A stretch of 64,000 nucleotides of DNA from Oscillospiraceae bacterium (GCA_021770845.1 JAETQF010000005.1:1-64000); one strand, 5' to 3'; counted from the stretch's first letter, positions 28,014-38,473 are shown. Notes: a model not told the origin generated them from the letters alone. Translations and numbers: made by a program.

Positions 28014-29447
28014 TTAAAAACGGAAGTAGAGGAAGGGGTTGTAGGTGCCGTCCACCAGGTAGGCGGTGGTGAACACCAGCCCCGCCAGCATCAGCACCGG
28101 AAAGGCGATCTGACGGGCCCGCTCCGGCAGCCTGTGCCACAGGGTTTTGGCCAGCGGCGTGGCGGCCACGATGGCGATGACAAGAATGGGCAGGTAGTTG
28201 CGCAGGTAGTACAGGAAGTTGGAATCCAGCGCCCCCGCCCCAAAGCCGAACATGGCGGCCAGGTACGGCCCCATGGCGGAGAAGTCCTCCACCGCGAAGA
28301 TGGCCCAGCCCACGATGGCGATGAACACGCCGTAGACATGGCACACCCAGGCCGGGGCCCTGTCCAGCACCCTGCCCAGCCACAGCTTCTCCAACGTGAT
28401 CCACACGAACCAGTACAGGCCCCAGATCAGGAAATTCCAGCTGGCCCCGTGCCAGATGCCGGTGGCGGCCCAGACGATCAGGAGGTTGAACACCATGCGG
28501 CCCTTCCCCACCCGGCTGCCGCCCAGGGGGAAGTACAGGTACTCCCGGAACCAGCTGCCCAGGGAGATGTGCCACCGCCGCCAGAACTCGCTGGCGGACT
28601 TGGAGATATAGGGATAGTTGAAGTTCTCCAGAAACTCGAAGCCCAGCATCCGGCCCAGGCCGATGGCCATATCCGAGTAGCCGGAGAAGTCGAAGTAGAG
28701 CTGGAGGGAGAAGGCCACAATCCCCAGCCACGCCCCCAGGGTGGTGAGCTGGGCGGAGGGGGTGGCCAGATACACGTCCCACAGGGGGCCCAGGGCGTTG
28801 GCCAGCAGCACCTTTTTACAGGCGCCGATGGTGAAGCGCTGGACGCCGGAGGCGAACTTTTCAAAGGTGTGATCCCGCCGCTCCAGCTGATCGTCCAGAT
28901 CCTTGTACTTGATGATGGGCCCGGCGATGAGCTGGGGGAACAGGGTGACGAAGGTGCCGAAGGTGATAATGTTCTTCTGGCAGCGGGCGTCCCCCCGGTA
29001 CACGTCGATGGTGTAGCTCATGGTCTGGAAGGTGTAGAAGGAGATGCCGATGGGCAGGGTGAAGGGGATGGACTCCCCCCCGGGCAGGGGCAGGCTGTCG
29101 ATGACGGGCAGGAAGCCCGCGCCGACGGCGGCCAGACTGCCGGCGATGAAGTTGTAATACTTGAAGAAGCCCAGCAGCAGCAGGTTGAACACCACCGACG
29201 AGGCCACCGCCATCCGGGCCCCCCGGTCGTTCCCCTTGGCCTTGCAGCGGGTGACGATCCGCCCGTGGGAGTAGTCGATGGCGATGGAGGCGAACATGAT
29301 CACCACGTATACCGGCTCGCCCCAGCCATAGAAGATCAGGTTGACGACCAGCAGCACCAGGTTGCGCCATTTCAAAGGGGAGATGTAGTAGAGAATCAAT
29401 ACAATGGGGAAATAGAGGAACAGAAATAACGGGCTGGAAAATATCAC
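28014..29447 (-). CDS. MBOAT-family O-acyltransferase (AlgI/DltB-like)
   Basis: A 477-aa polytopic membrane acyltransferase that passes acyl groups, usually acetyl, across the membrane for surface polysaccharide O-acylation. It opens with IFSSPLFLFLYFPIVLILYY and carries LPIGISFYTFQTMSYTIDVY, YFDFSGYSDMAIGLGRMLG and the catalytic His region in ATGIWHGASWNFLIWGLY. The GTG start at 29447 follows GAGGTGAAGG. With the downstream DHHW gene it forms a PatA/PatB-like pair. Confidence 0.9.
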   Translation of the reverse strand: MIFSSPLFLFLYFPIVLILYYISPLKWRNLVLLVVNLIFYGWGEPVYVVIMFASIAIDYSHGRIVTRCKAKGNDRGARMAVASSVVFNLLLLGFFKYYNFIAGSLAAVGAGFLPVIDSLPLPGGESIPFTLPIGISFYTFQTMSYTIDVYRGDARCQKNIITFGTFVTLFPQLIAGPIIKYKDLDDQLERRDHTFEKFASGVQRFTIGACKKVLLANALGPLWDVYLATPSAQLTTLGAWLGIVAFSLQLYFDFSGYSDMAIGLGRMLGFEFLENFNYPYISKSASEFWRRWHISLGSWFREYLYFPLGGSRVGKGRMVFNLLIVWAATGIWHGASWNFLIWGLYWFVWITLEKLWLGRVLDRAPAWVCHVYGVFIAIVGWAIFAVEDFSAMGPYLAAMFGFGAGALDSNFLYYLRNYLPILVIAIVAATPLAKTLWHRLPERARQIAFPVLMLAGLVFTTAYLVDGTYNPFLYFRF

Positions 29448-29474
29448 GGGCCTTCACCTCGCCGAATTAGGTTG

Positions 29475-29502
29475 AACTGCCCCGGCGCGAAGCGCCGGGG
29501 CA
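29475..29502. terminator. Hairpin between DUF4358 and MBOAT genes
   Basis: CTGCCCCGGCGC pairs with GCGCCGGGGCAG around GAA. There is no T-run, so it is more likely an attenuating or mRNA-stabilising hairpin than a full stop. Confidence 0.45.
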
Positions 29503-29511
29503 GCGGTATTG

Positions 29512-30264
29512 TTAGAATAGGGCGTTGAACTGGGACACGATCTGATCGGAGTTCTCGTGCACCACCATCATGACGTAATTGCCGTTGGACACCACCCGGG
29601 AGTTGTTTTGCCAGGACTCGATGGCTCCGGGATACCAGGCCGCGCCGGGGTTGTCGTCGGTGCCCACCATCTGATCGATGCGGGCCTGGAAGATGGCCTT
29701 CACCCGGGCCACGTCGGCGCTGTTCTTCACCTGCACCAGCCCAAACTCGCCGTTGTTCATGGTCATCTGGCAGATGTAAACCAGCTGCTGCTCCGTGGGG
29801 ATGGAGGACAGGCCGGGGTAATAGCCGTCCAGCAGGGTGCTGTCCGCCAGCTGCAAGTGGCCGAACTCGTGCATACTGGTGACGTCCTCATAGAAGGCGG
29901 CCAGATCCACCCCCGCCGGAGGCTCGGGCGTGGGCTCCGGCGTGGGGGCAGGGGTGGGAGTAGGCGCCGGAGTGGGCTTGGGCGTGGGCTTGGGGGTGGG
30001 AGCGGGGGTAGGCTTGGGGGTGGGCTTGGCCTCCGGGGTGTTGGCGGCCGGGGTCTCAGTGGGCTCGGGGGTGGGCTCTGCCGTGGGCTCCTCGGTGGGC
30101 AGGGCCAGGGTGGGTTCCTCGGTGTTGTCCGCCGGGGGGACAGAGGCGGTCTCGCCGGGGGGATCGGAGGGGATCAGGGTGGTATCGGCCCCGGGGTTTC
30201 CACAGCCGGACAGCAGGGACAGGCCCAGAACCAGGGCCAGCATCAGAGGAATCAGACGTTTCAT
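29512..30264 (-). CDS. DUF4358-like lipoprotein with Pro/Thr-rich stalk
   Basis: A 250-aa lipoprotein. The signal peptide IPLMLALVLGLSLLSGC has a lipobox. A stalk of about 70 residues built of PTP, EPT and KPT repeats (about residues 50-120) leads to a C-terminal domain (about residues 124-250). That domain resembles the next protein upstream (VDLAAFYEDV, LVYICQMTMNNGEFGLVQVK, NGNYVMMVVHENSDQIVSQFNALF). DUF4358 is recalled from this pattern. Function is unknown; location before MBOAT/DHHW suggests a surface role in glycan acylation. Confidence 0.7.
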   Translation of the reverse strand: MKRLIPLMLALVLGLSLLSGCGNPGADTTLIPSDPPGETASVPPADNTEEPTLALPTEEPTAEPTPEPTETPAANTPEAKPTPKPTPAPTPKPTPKPTPAPTPTPAPTPEPTPEPPAGVDLAAFYEDVTSMHEFGHLQLADSTLLDGYYPGLSSIPTEQQLVYICQMTMNNGEFGLVQVKNSADVARVKAIFQARIDQMVGTDDNPGAAWYPGAIESWQNNSRVVSNGNYVMMVVHENSDQIVSQFNALF

Positions 30265-30305
30265 TATGTCACACACACTCCTGTTTTTTTTATGTCTGCG
30301 GGGGG

Positions 30306-30803
30306 TTATTTGAACAGCGCCTCAAACTCGCTGACGATGGCGTCCGCGTCGGCGTGGCAGATCAGCATCACGTAGGTGCCGTTGGAGGCCACCTTGGCGG
30401 ACTTGCTCCACAGCTCCACGGTCTCCGGGTACTGCATCCCCTCCTCGGTCATGGCGGCGATGCGGGCCTCGAAGGCCTCCTTCACCTTGGCGGCGTCCTC
30501 GGTGCTCTTGGCCTGGGCCAGGGCGAACTCGCCGGTGTTGAAGGACACCATGCTCAGGTAGATCTCCATCTGCTCCAGATCCATGCCCTCCAGGGCGGGG
30601 TAGGAGCTTTTCAGCATGGTTGTGCCAAACTCGTCGCTGACGTCCAGCCGCTCCACGAAGTCGGCGAACTCATGCTGCTCCTTCAGGGTCTGGGCGAAGG
30701 CGGCCAGATCCACCTTTTTCTCCTCGACGGGCTTGGGGCCGCAGGCGGACAGCAGGGACAGGCACAGCACGGCGGCGGCGCACAGGGCAATGATTCGTTT
30801 CAT
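30306..30803 (-). CDS. DUF4358-like lipoprotein, short paralogue
   Basis: A 165-aa lipoprotein: signal IIALCAAAVLCLSLLSAC, then directly the domain (VDLAAFAQTLKEQHEF, YLSMVSFNTGEFALAQAK, NGTYVMLICHADADAIVSEFEALF). It is a tandem paralogue of the neighbour at 29512-30264 but lacks the proline stalk. First gene of the leftward acylation operon; AGGAGAG precedes the ATG. The original start inferred further upstream has no ribosome-binding site. Confidence 0.72.
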   Translation of the reverse strand: MKRIIALCAAAVLCLSLLSACGPKPVEEKKVDLAAFAQTLKEQHEFADFVERLDVSDEFGTTMLKSSYPALEGMDLEQMEIYLSMVSFNTGEFALAQAKSTEDAAKVKEAFEARIAAMTEEGMQYPETVELWSKSAKVASNGTYVMLICHADADAIVSEFEALFK

Positions 30804-30939
30804 GGGGTTAGTACTCTCCTTTGTGTTATAATTGGGGCTATGCAAACAGGGCGTTGGATTTGCCTGGGAGCTGATCGCGTTCACCGGCGGAGATCGGCGC
30901 AGGTTCCACCGCTGTGATTGTGCGCCGCGCCGGGGGTTT

Positions 30940-31560
30940 TTATGCGTTCCCCTGGATGTGGCTGCGCACCCGCTGCACGATCATGTCCAGGGCCACCAGG
31001 TTGCGGCCCCCCTCCAGCACCACGATGTCGGCATATTGGCGGGAGGGCTGGACAAACTGCTCGTGCATGGGCTTGACGGTGGTGAGGTACTGGCTGATCA
31101 CCGAGTCCAGGGAACGGCCCCGCTCCTTCACGTCCCGGAGGATCCGGCGGAGGATGCGCACATCGGCGTCGGTGTCCACGAAGATCTTCACGTCCATCAG
31201 CTCCCGCAGGGCGGGGTCGGCGAAGATCAGAATGCCCTCCACGATCACCACCTTGGTGGGGAGCACCTCCACCGTCTCCTCCGAGCGGTTGTGGATGGTG
31301 TAGTCGTACACCGGGCAGCGGATGGCCTCCCCGGCGGCCAGCTTCTTCAGGTCGGCCACCATCAGGGCGGTGTCGAAGGCGTCCGGGTGGTCGTAGTTCA
31401 GGGCCGCCCGCTCCTCGTAGGTCATCCCCGTGTGCTTTTTATAGTAGTTGTCGTGGTAGACCACCGACACGTCGTCCCGGAAGGTGTCCTGAAGCTTTCT
31501 GGTGAGCGTGGTTTTTCCCGAGCCGGTGCCTCCGGCGATGCCGATGATCATGGTGTCCAT
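30940..31560 (-). CDS. udk: Uridine kinase
   Basis: A 206-aa P-loop kinase that phosphorylates uridine (and usually cytidine) for pyrimidine salvage. It has IIGIAGGTGSGKTTLTRKL, then VVYHDNYYKKH, NYDHPDAFD, CPVYDYTIHNRSEETV, VVIVEGILIFADPALREL and ILRRILRDVKERGRSLDSVI, all standard Udk motifs. The ATG at 31560 follows GGGAGGACG. It is monocistronic with its own promoter. Confidence 0.93.
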   Translation of the reverse strand: MDTMIIGIAGGTGSGKTTLTRKLQDTFRDDVSVVYHDNYYKKHTGMTYEERAALNYDHPDAFDTALMVADLKKLAAGEAIRCPVYDYTIHNRSEETVEVLPTKVVIVEGILIFADPALRELMDVKIFVDTDADVRILRRILRDVKERGRSLDSVISQYLTTVKPMHEQFVQPSRQYADIVVLEGGRNLVALDMIVQRVRSHIQGNA

Positions 31561-31605
31561 GTGCCGTCCTCCCTCTCTGTCCGCACCCATGGGGTTTCTT
31601 GGGGC

Positions 31606-31634
31606 ATTGTATCACACGCCGGGAAAAATGGCAA
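31606..31634 (-). promoter_or_regulatory. Promoter of udk
   Basis: Minus strand: TTGCCA (31634-31629), 17 bp, TACAAT (31611-31606). The rest of the 327-base udk-trmL gap (31635-31835) is a mix of A/T-rich and C-rich tracts without a recognised gene. Confidence 0.65.
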
Positions 31635-31835
31635 CAGGGTTCCGGAGCCCGCGGGTGGAGGCCGTCCTGTAAGCAATACCCCGGCAGAAGCGGAAGGGTT
31701 GCATGGGGATGGGAAAAATTTTATTTTTTGGGGTTTGGCCCCCCGCCCGCCTGAAAAATTTGAGGAAAACGGGGGCGCTTCGGCAAAGTGCCAGCAAAAA
31801 AGGTTAAATTTTTGACAGATTCGCCACATTTTCTC

Positions 31836-31864
31836 TTGCTATTTGCGCCGCAAACGAATATAAT
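31836..31864 (+). promoter_or_regulatory. Promoter of trmL
   Basis: TTGCTA (31836-31841), 17 bp, TATAAT (31859-31864), 24 bp before the ATG. A TTGACA at 31812 is too far upstream to pair with this -10. Confidence 0.7.
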
Positions 31865-31887
31865 GTCCCTGGTTACGGGAGGATGTT

Positions 31888-32427
31888 ATGGTAAATATCG
31901 TATTGGTTGAGCCGGAAATCCCGCAGAATTGCGGCAATATCGCCCGCACCTGCGCCGCCACCCGTTCGCGCCTCCATCTGGTGGAGCCCCTGGGCTTCGA
32001 CGTCAGCGAGAAGGCGGTACGCCGGGCGGGGCTGGATTACTGGCCCATGGTGGACTTGACCGTCTACCCCAGCCTGGACGCGCTGTTCGCCCGGAACCAG
32101 GTGGACGATCTGTGGCTGGCCACCACCAAGGCCCCCCAAGACTACACCCGGGCTCAATTCCGGGACGGCTGCTGGCTGTTCTTCGGAAAGGAGACCGCCG
32201 GGCTGCCGGAGCGGTTCCGGCTGGCCCACGCGGATCGCTGCATCCGCATCCCCATGCGGGAGGACGCCCGAAGCCTGAACCTGGCCAACTCGGCGGCGGT
32301 GCTGGCCTACGAGGCGCTGCGGCAGCAGGGCTTCCCCGGCCTGTCCGGCACGGGGGAGATGGCGGCAAGAAGCGCGGAGCCGTCGAACAGGCGCAGCGTG
32401 ACGGCCTCCGGCCCAAGCAACTCCTGA
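31888..32427 (+). CDS. trmL: tRNA (cytidine/uridine-34 2'-O)-methyltransferase TrmL
   Basis: A 179-aa SPOUT methyltransferase that 2'-O-methylates the wobble nucleotide of certain tRNA-Leu. Motifs: VLVEPEIPQNCGNIARTCAA, LVEPLGF, FGKETAGLP and IPMREDARSLNLANSAAVL, which builds the knotted SAM site. The C-terminal 25 residues beyond the usual end (about residue 155) are polar low-complexity and probably non-functional. It precedes pgk by 59 bp without a visible terminator, so it may run into the glycolytic genes. Confidence 0.92.
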   Translation: MVNIVLVEPEIPQNCGNIARTCAATRSRLHLVEPLGFDVSEKAVRRAGLDYWPMVDLTVYPSLDALFARNQVDDLWLATTKAPQDYTRAQFRDGCWLFFGKETAGLPERFRLAHADRCIRIPMREDARSLNLANSAAVLAYEALRQQGFPGLSGTGEMAARSAEPSNRRSVTASGPSNS

Positions 32428-32486
32428 GAAACCCCATTTTAGTAAGCTAACACTTCAAGTTGTAAGAAATGAAAGGAGTTTTCGCC

Positions 32487-33767
32487 ATGAACTACAACAA
32501 GAAGACGGTCAAGGACATCGACGTGAAGGGCAAGAAGGTTCTCCTTCGCTGCGACTTCAACGTGCCCATGGCCAAGGACGGCAGCGGCGTCATCACCGAT
32601 GACAAGCGCATCCGCGCCGCCCTGCCCACCATCCAGTACCTGCTGGAGCAGGGCGCGGCGGTCATCGCCTGCTCCCATATGGGCAAGCCGGTGGCCACCT
32701 TCGACAGCTACAAGAAGAAGCAGCTGGAGAAGGGCAAGGACGAGGCGTCCATCACCGAGGAGAAGTGGAAGAAGTCCCTGGCTGAGCTGCGCATGGAGCC
32801 GGTGGCCAAGCGCCTGTCCGAGCTGCTGGGCAAGGACGTGATCCTGGCCGACGACGTGGTGGGCCCCGACGCCCAGGCCAAGGCCGCGGCCCTGAAGGGC
32901 GGCGAGATCATGCTGCTCCAGAACACCCGGTTCGAGAAGGGTGAGACCAAGAACGACCCCGAGCTGGCCAAGAAGATGGCCGGCCTGGCCGGGTCTGACG
33001 GCGTGTACGTGTCCGACGCCTTCGGCGCGGTGCACCGCGCCCACGCCTCCACCGCCGGCGTGGCCGACTATCTGCCCGCCGTGTCCGGCTTCCTGATCCA
33101 GAAGGAGCTGGACTTCATCGGCGGCGCCCTGGCCAACCCCAAGCGCCCGCTGGTGGCCATCCTGGGCGGCTCCAAGGTGAGCTCCAAGATCGGCGTCATC
33201 AACAACCTGCTGGAGATCGCCGACACCATCATCATCGGCGGCGGCATGGCCTACACCTTCTCCGCCGCCCAGGGCGGCAAGGTGGGCGACTCCCTGCTGG
33301 AGGAGGACTGGAAGGACTACGCCAACGACATGGTGAAGAAGGCCGCGGACAAGGGCGTGAAGCTGCTGCTCCCCGTGGACACCGTCATCGCTGACAAGTT
33401 CGCCGCCGACGCCGACAGCAAGGTGGTCAAGTCCGGCGAGATCCCCGACGGCTGGCAGGGGCTGGACATCGGCCCCGAGACCGTGAAGCTGTACTGCGGC
33501 GCGGTGGCCGACGCGGGCACCGTGATCTGGAACGGCCCCATGGGTGTGTTCGAGTTCGAGAAGTTCGCCGCGGGAACCAAGGCGGTGGCCGAGGCCCTGA
33601 GCAAGACCAGCGCCATCACCATCATCGGCGGCGGCGACAGCGCGGCTGCCGTGCAGCAGCTGGGCTACGCCGACAAGATGACCCACATCTCCACCGGCGG
33701 CGGCGCCTCCCTGGAGTTCATGGAGGGCAAGGAGCTGCCCGGCGTTGCCTGCCTGCTGGACGCATAA
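32487..33767 (+). CDS. pgk: Phosphoglycerate kinase
   Basis: A 426-aa glycolytic enzyme that makes ATP from 1,3-bisphosphoglycerate. Substrate-binding motifs [10 protein letters not shown] and [22 protein letters not shown], the nucleotide-site [27 protein letters not shown] and the C-terminal GGGDSAAAV and [12 protein letters not shown] are all present. About residues 65-90 hold a lysine-rich loop slightly longer than usual. The ATG at 32487 follows AAAGGAG. It is first of pgk-tpiA-gpmI-eno; gapA is not in this cluster. Confidence 0.96.
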   Translation: MNYNKKTVKDIDVKGKKVLLRCDFNVPMAKDGSGVITDDKRIRAALPTIQYLLEQGAAVIACSHMGKPVATFDSYKKKQLEKGKDEASITEEKWKKSLAELRMEPVAKRLSELLGKDVILADDVVGPDAQAKAAALKGGEIMLLQNTRFEKGETKNDPELAKKMAGLAGSDGVYVSDAFGAVHRAHASTAGVADYLPAVSGFLIQKELDFIGGALANPKRPLVAILGGSKVSSKIGVINNLLEIADTIIIGGGMAYTFSAAQGGKVGDSLLEEDWKDYANDMVKKAADKGVKLLLPVDTVIADKFAADADSKVVKSGEIPDGWQGLDIGPETVKLYCGAVADAGTVIWNGPMGVFEFEKFAAGTKAVAEALSKTSAITIIGGGDSAAAVQQLGYADKMTHISTGGGASLEFMEGKELPGVACLLDA

Positions 33768-33853
33768 TTCCCGCAGCACCCGGCAGTCAAGAGAGGATTA
33801 AGAGATTCTAAGAGAACACCCATCCATTTTACTTTATTGGAAGGAGCCCAACC

Positions 33854-34627
33854 ATGAATCTGAAGTACCGTAAGACCATCATCGCCGGCAACTGGAAGAT
33901 GAACAAGACCCTCACCGAGACCAAGGCCTTCGCCGAGGCCCTCAAGCCCCAGCTGGGCCGCCACAAGTGGTGCGACGTGGTGCTGTGCGTCCCCGGGGTG
34001 AATATCCCCGGCGCGGTGCGCCTGTTCAAGGACACCCGGGTGTCCATCGGCGGCGAGACCTGCCACTATGAGGCCAGCGGCGCGTACACCGGCGAGGTCA
34101 CCGTGGAGATGCTCAAGGACGTGGGCGCCAAGTACGTCATCATCGGCCACTCCGAGCGGCGGCAGTACTATAACGAGACCGACTTCACCGTGAACAAGAA
34201 GGTGCACGCCGCCCTGGAGGCGGGCCTGCGGCCCATCGTGTGCGTGGGCGAGAGCTTGGAGCAGCGGGAGCTGGGTGTCACCAGCGAGCTGATCTCCTAT
34301 CAGGTGAAGGTGGCCCTGGCGGGGCTGAACGAGAGCCAGGTGCGCCGGGTTGTGGTGGCCTACGAGCCCATCTGGGCCATCGGCACCGGCAAGACCGCCA
34401 CGGCGGAGCAGGCCGGCGAGGTGTGCACCCACATCCGCACCATCATCCGCAAGCAGTACGGCGCCCGGGTGGCCCGGGCCGTCACCATCCAGTACGGCGG
34501 CTCCATGAACGCCAAGAACGCCCATGAGCTGCTGGCCCAGCCCGACATCGACGGCGGCCTCATCGGCGGCGCGTCCCTGAAGCCGGACGACTTCATGGCC
34601 ATCATCAACGCGGCCAACCAGGAGTAA
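33854..34627 (+). CDS. tpiA: Triosephosphate isomerase
   Basis: A 257-aa TIM barrel that interconverts dihydroxyacetone phosphate and glyceraldehyde-3-phosphate. The catalytic Lys is in [10 protein letters not shown], His in [11 protein letters not shown], and Glu in [16 protein letters not shown]; the phosphate loop is [10 protein letters not shown] and [17 protein letters not shown] precedes the ATG, 86 bp after pgk. The 45-aa small gene follows 11 bp later. Confidence 0.96.
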   Translation: MNLKYRKTIIAGNWKMNKTLTETKAFAEALKPQLGRHKWCDVVLCVPGVNIPGAVRLFKDTRVSIGGETCHYEASGAYTGEVTVEMLKDVGAKYVIIGHSERRQYYNETDFTVNKKVHAALEAGLRPIVCVGESLEQRELGVTSELISYQVKVALAGLNESQVRRVVVAYEPIWAIGTGKTATAEQAGEVCTHIRTIIRKQYGARVARAVTIQYGGSMNAKNAHELLAQPDIDGGLIGGASLKPDDFMAIINAANQE

Positions 34628-34638
34628 GGAGGCCGGCT

Positions 34639-34776
34639 ATGAATATGACCGAGGTCGCAAGGCTGCTTTTGGGGCTGAGAGCGGCCGGATGGAGCGAAAA
34701 GAAGATCAATGACTTCGTACTGTATATTGAATCGGGCGACGAGAGCTATAAGCCTCAGCCGGACAACAAGGACTGA
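34639..34776 (+). CDS. Small protein between tpiA and gpmI (45 aa)
   Basis: A 45-codon gene starting NMTEVARLLLGLRAAGWSEK and ending PQPDNKD. AAGGAGG stands 7 bases before its ATG, and it lies 11 bp behind tpiA. One amphipathic helix and a second helix (KINDFVLYIESGDE) are predicted by eye. Codon choice (GTA, CTT, TTG, AGA, ATT) is less GC-biased than its neighbours. Co-directional position and an ideal ribosome-binding site argue it is real; function unknown. Confidence 0.7.
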   Translation: MNMTEVARLLLGLRAAGWSEKKINDFVLYIESGDESYKPQPDNKD

Positions 34777-34813
34777 CAGCCGTGCCCTATTCTGAACAGA
34801 GAGGCATCCATTT

Positions 34814-36337
34814 ATGAAAACACCTACCACACTCATTATTATGGACGGCTTCGGCCTGTCCCCCTCCACCAAGGCGGGGGACAACGCCATCGCCGCCGCC
34901 CGTACCCCCAATCTGGATAAGCTGTTCGCCGAGAACCCCTGCTGCAAGCTGTCCGCCTCCGGGCTGGACGTGGGCCTGCCCGACGGGCAGATGGGCAACA
35001 GCGAGGTGGGCCACACCAACATCGGCGCGGGCCGGGTGGTGTTCCAGGATCTGCCCAAGATCACCAAGGCCATCCAGGACGGGGACTTCTTTGAGAATCC
35101 CGCCTACAAGGACGCCATGCTGGCGGCGAAAAACGCCGGGACGGCCGTCCACATCTACGGCCTGATGTCCAACGGCGGCGTCCACAGCCACATTACCCAC
35201 CTACAGGCGGCGGTGAAGATGGCCCACGACCTGGGCTGCCCCAAGATCTTCGTCCACTGCTTCATGGACGGGCGGGACGTGCCCCCCACCTCGGGCAAGG
35301 AATTTGTGGCGCAGATGAAGGAGACCTGCGATCAGTACGGCGCGCAGATCGCCACCATCTCCGGCCGGTACTACGCCATGGATCGGGACACCAACTGGGA
35401 TCGGGTGGAGCGCTCCTACAAGGCCATGGTGTACGGCGAGAGCGAGCGCCGCTTCATCGGCGACCCGGTGGGGGCCATGCAGGCCAGCTACGACGCGGGG
35501 GTGACGGACGAGTTCGTCATACCGGTGATCACCGCCGAGCACGCCGAGATCGGGGACGGGGACTCCATCATCTTCATGAACTTCCGGCCCGACCGGGCCC
35601 GGGAGATCACCCGCGCCTTCGTGGATCCCGACTTCACCGGCTTTGAGCGGAAGAAGGGCTTCTTCCACGTGAACTACGTGTGCACCACGTCCTACGACGC
35701 GTCCATGCCCAACGTGGCCATCGCCTTCCCCAAGGAGAGCCTGGACAACATCTTCGGCGAGTATATCGCCCAGCAGGGCATGACCCAGCTGCGCATCGCC
35801 GAGACGGAGAAGTACGCCCACGTCACCTTCTTCTTCAACGGCGGCGTGGAGACCGTGTTCCCCGGGGAGGATCGGTGCCTGATCCCCTCCCCCAAGGTGG
35901 CCACCTACGACCTCCAGCCCCACATGAGTGAGCCCGAGGTTGCCGCCGAGGCCGTCAAACGCATTGAGAGCGGCAAGTACGATGTGGTCATCCTCAACTT
36001 CGCCAACTGCGACATGGTGGGCCACACCGGCGTGTACGAGGCCGCGGTGAAGGCCGCCGAGGCGGTGGACACCGGCGTGGGCCAGGTGGTGGAGGCCACC
36101 GCCAAGATGGGCGGCGTCACCCTCATCACCGCCGATCACGGCAACGCCGAGCACATGGTGGAGGAGGACGGCTCCCCCTTCACCGCCCACACCACCAACC
36201 TGGTGCCCTGCTGCGTGGTGGGCGCGGACGTGACGCTGCGGGACGGCCGGCTGGCCGACCTGGCCCCCACCATGCTGGATCTGATGGGGCTGAAGCAGCC
36301 CGCGGAGATGACCGGCCAGACCCTGATCGTGAAGTAA
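34814..36337 (+). CDS. gpmI: 2,3-bisphosphoglycerate-independent phosphoglycerate mutase
   Basis: A 507-aa alkaline-phosphatase-superfamily mutase converting 3- to 2-phosphoglycerate with two metal ions. Metal ligands are in LIIMDGFGLSPS, the phospho-Ser in DGQMGNSEVGHTNIGAG, HCFMDGRDVPP in the transferase domain, and NFANCDMVGHTG and TADHGNAEHM at the second metal site. It lies within the lower-glycolysis cluster. Confidence 0.96.
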   Translation: MKTPTTLIIMDGFGLSPSTKAGDNAIAAARTPNLDKLFAENPCCKLSASGLDVGLPDGQMGNSEVGHTNIGAGRVVFQDLPKITKAIQDGDFFENPAYKDAMLAAKNAGTAVHIYGLMSNGGVHSHITHLQAAVKMAHDLGCPKIFVHCFMDGRDVPPTSGKEFVAQMKETCDQYGAQIATISGRYYAMDRDTNWDRVERSYKAMVYGESERRFIGDPVGAMQASYDAGVTDEFVIPVITAEHAEIGDGDSIIFMNFRPDRAREITRAFVDPDFTGFERKKGFFHVNYVCTTSYDASMPNVAIAFPKESLDNIFGEYIAQQGMTQLRIAETEKYAHVTFFFNGGVETVFPGEDRCLIPSPKVATYDLQPHMSEPEVAAEAVKRIESGKYDVVILNFANCDMVGHTGVYEAAVKAAEAVDTGVGQVVEATAKMGGVTLITADHGNAEHMVEEDGSPFTAHTTNLVPCCVVGADVTLRDGRLADLAPTMLDLMGLKQPAEMTGQTLIVK

Positions 36338-36365
36338 AACACCCCCACAGAAAGGAGACTGCCCC

Positions 36366-36512
36366 ATGTCCGGCGATAAGGAGATCCTTATGGCTCAGAA
36401 GGCCACGGTGTACGATCTGGAGCGCATTTTGGAGCAGAACCCGGGTAAAGCTTACACCGTTGAGGAACTGCGGCAGCTTATGGATGCCTACATTCAGGGC
36501 ATGGAACAGTAA
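36366..36512 (+). CDS. Small protein between gpmI and eno (48 aa)
   Basis: A 48-codon gene with AAAGGAG upstream. A second in-frame ATG at 36390, itself preceded by AAGGAG, would give 40 aa (MAQKATVYDLERILEQNPGK ... MDAYIQGMEQ). The body looks helical and the YTVEELRQLMDAYIQ segment is strongly amphipathic. It lies 28 bp after gpmI and 74 bp before eno, so it is co-transcribed with glycolytic genes. No family was recognised. The second start may be the true one. Confidence 0.68.
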   Translation: MSGDKEILMAQKATVYDLERILEQNPGKAYTVEELRQLMDAYIQGMEQ

Positions 36513-36562
36513 CCCTACCACTTGGTCTCTGAGGCGTATGCCTCTTATACCTATACCTTTGA

Positions 36563-37888
<1,326 letters not shown>

Positions 37889-37908
37889 GGGCTTTCCAAT
37901 CAAGCGCG

Positions 37909-37945
37909 AAAAAGCGTCCGGCGGCTGTGCCGCCGGACGCTTTTT
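37909..37945 (+). terminator. Terminator of the glycolytic cluster
   Basis: AAAAAGCGTCCGGCGGC pairs with GCCGCCGGACGCTTTTT around TGT. Confidence 0.92.
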
Positions 37946-38000
37946 GTCAAAATTGCCCGGTTCCCGCCAAAAAGACGCCCGCCCTTTTCCAAGGAAACAC

Positions 38001-38029
38001 TTGTATTTTGGGCCAAAATAGAATACAAT
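38001..38029 (+). promoter_or_regulatory. Promoter of the Asp23-fakA operon
   Basis: TTGTAT (38001-38006), 17 bp, TACAAT (38024-38029), about 60 bp before the ATG. Confidence 0.7.
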
Positions 38030-38089
38030 ATAGAGACGTATAAAACCGGAACAATTGAACCAAACCCGCTCCAAGAAAGGAAGGTTCCC

Positions 38090-38440
38090 ATGAAGATACA
38101 AACCGAAAAGGGCCGCGTCCAGCTTACCAGCGACGTGTTTTCCAACCTCACCGGCGCGGTGGCCACCAGCTGCTATGGGGTGAAGGGCATGGCCTTCCGC
38201 TCCAAGACCGACGGACTGGTGCACCTGCTGCGGCGGGAGTCCATGTCCAAGGGCGTGAAGATCACCTATAACGAGGATCAGTCCATCACCATCGACCTCC
38301 ACATCATTGTGGACAACGGCGTCAATCTGGTGGCGGTGGGCCGCTCCATCCAGAGCGAGGTGAAGTATAACGTCCACCGTCTCACCGGCGTGGAGGTGCG
38401 CGGCGTCAACGTCTGCGTGGACTCCATGGTGATCGGCTGA
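38090..38440 (+). CDS. Asp23/Gls24-family protein
   Basis: A 116-aa cytosolic protein of the Asp23/Gls24 (DUF322) family, often called envelope stress protein. It has GRVQLTSDVFSNLTGAVATS, CYGVKGMAF, and the conserved IDLHIIVDNGVNLVAVGRSI and VEVRGVNVCVDSMVI. It precedes the FakA-like kinase by 33 bp, a gene order conserved across Firmicutes (yloU-yloV). GAAAGGAAGG is upstream. Confidence 0.9.
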   Translation: MKIQTEKGRVQLTSDVFSNLTGAVATSCYGVKGMAFRSKTDGLVHLLRRESMSKGVKITYNEDQSITIDLHIIVDNGVNLVAVGRSIQSEVKYNVHRLTGVEVRGVNVCVDSMVIG

Positions 38441-38473
38441 GCCGTCCAGACCAGACAGAAAGGATGATCTGAC

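Noticed and set aside
31812-31864. TTGACA at 31812 with TATAAT at 31859 as the trmL promoter
   Set aside because: The 41-bp gap is too long; TTGCTA at 31836 has the correct 17-bp spacing.
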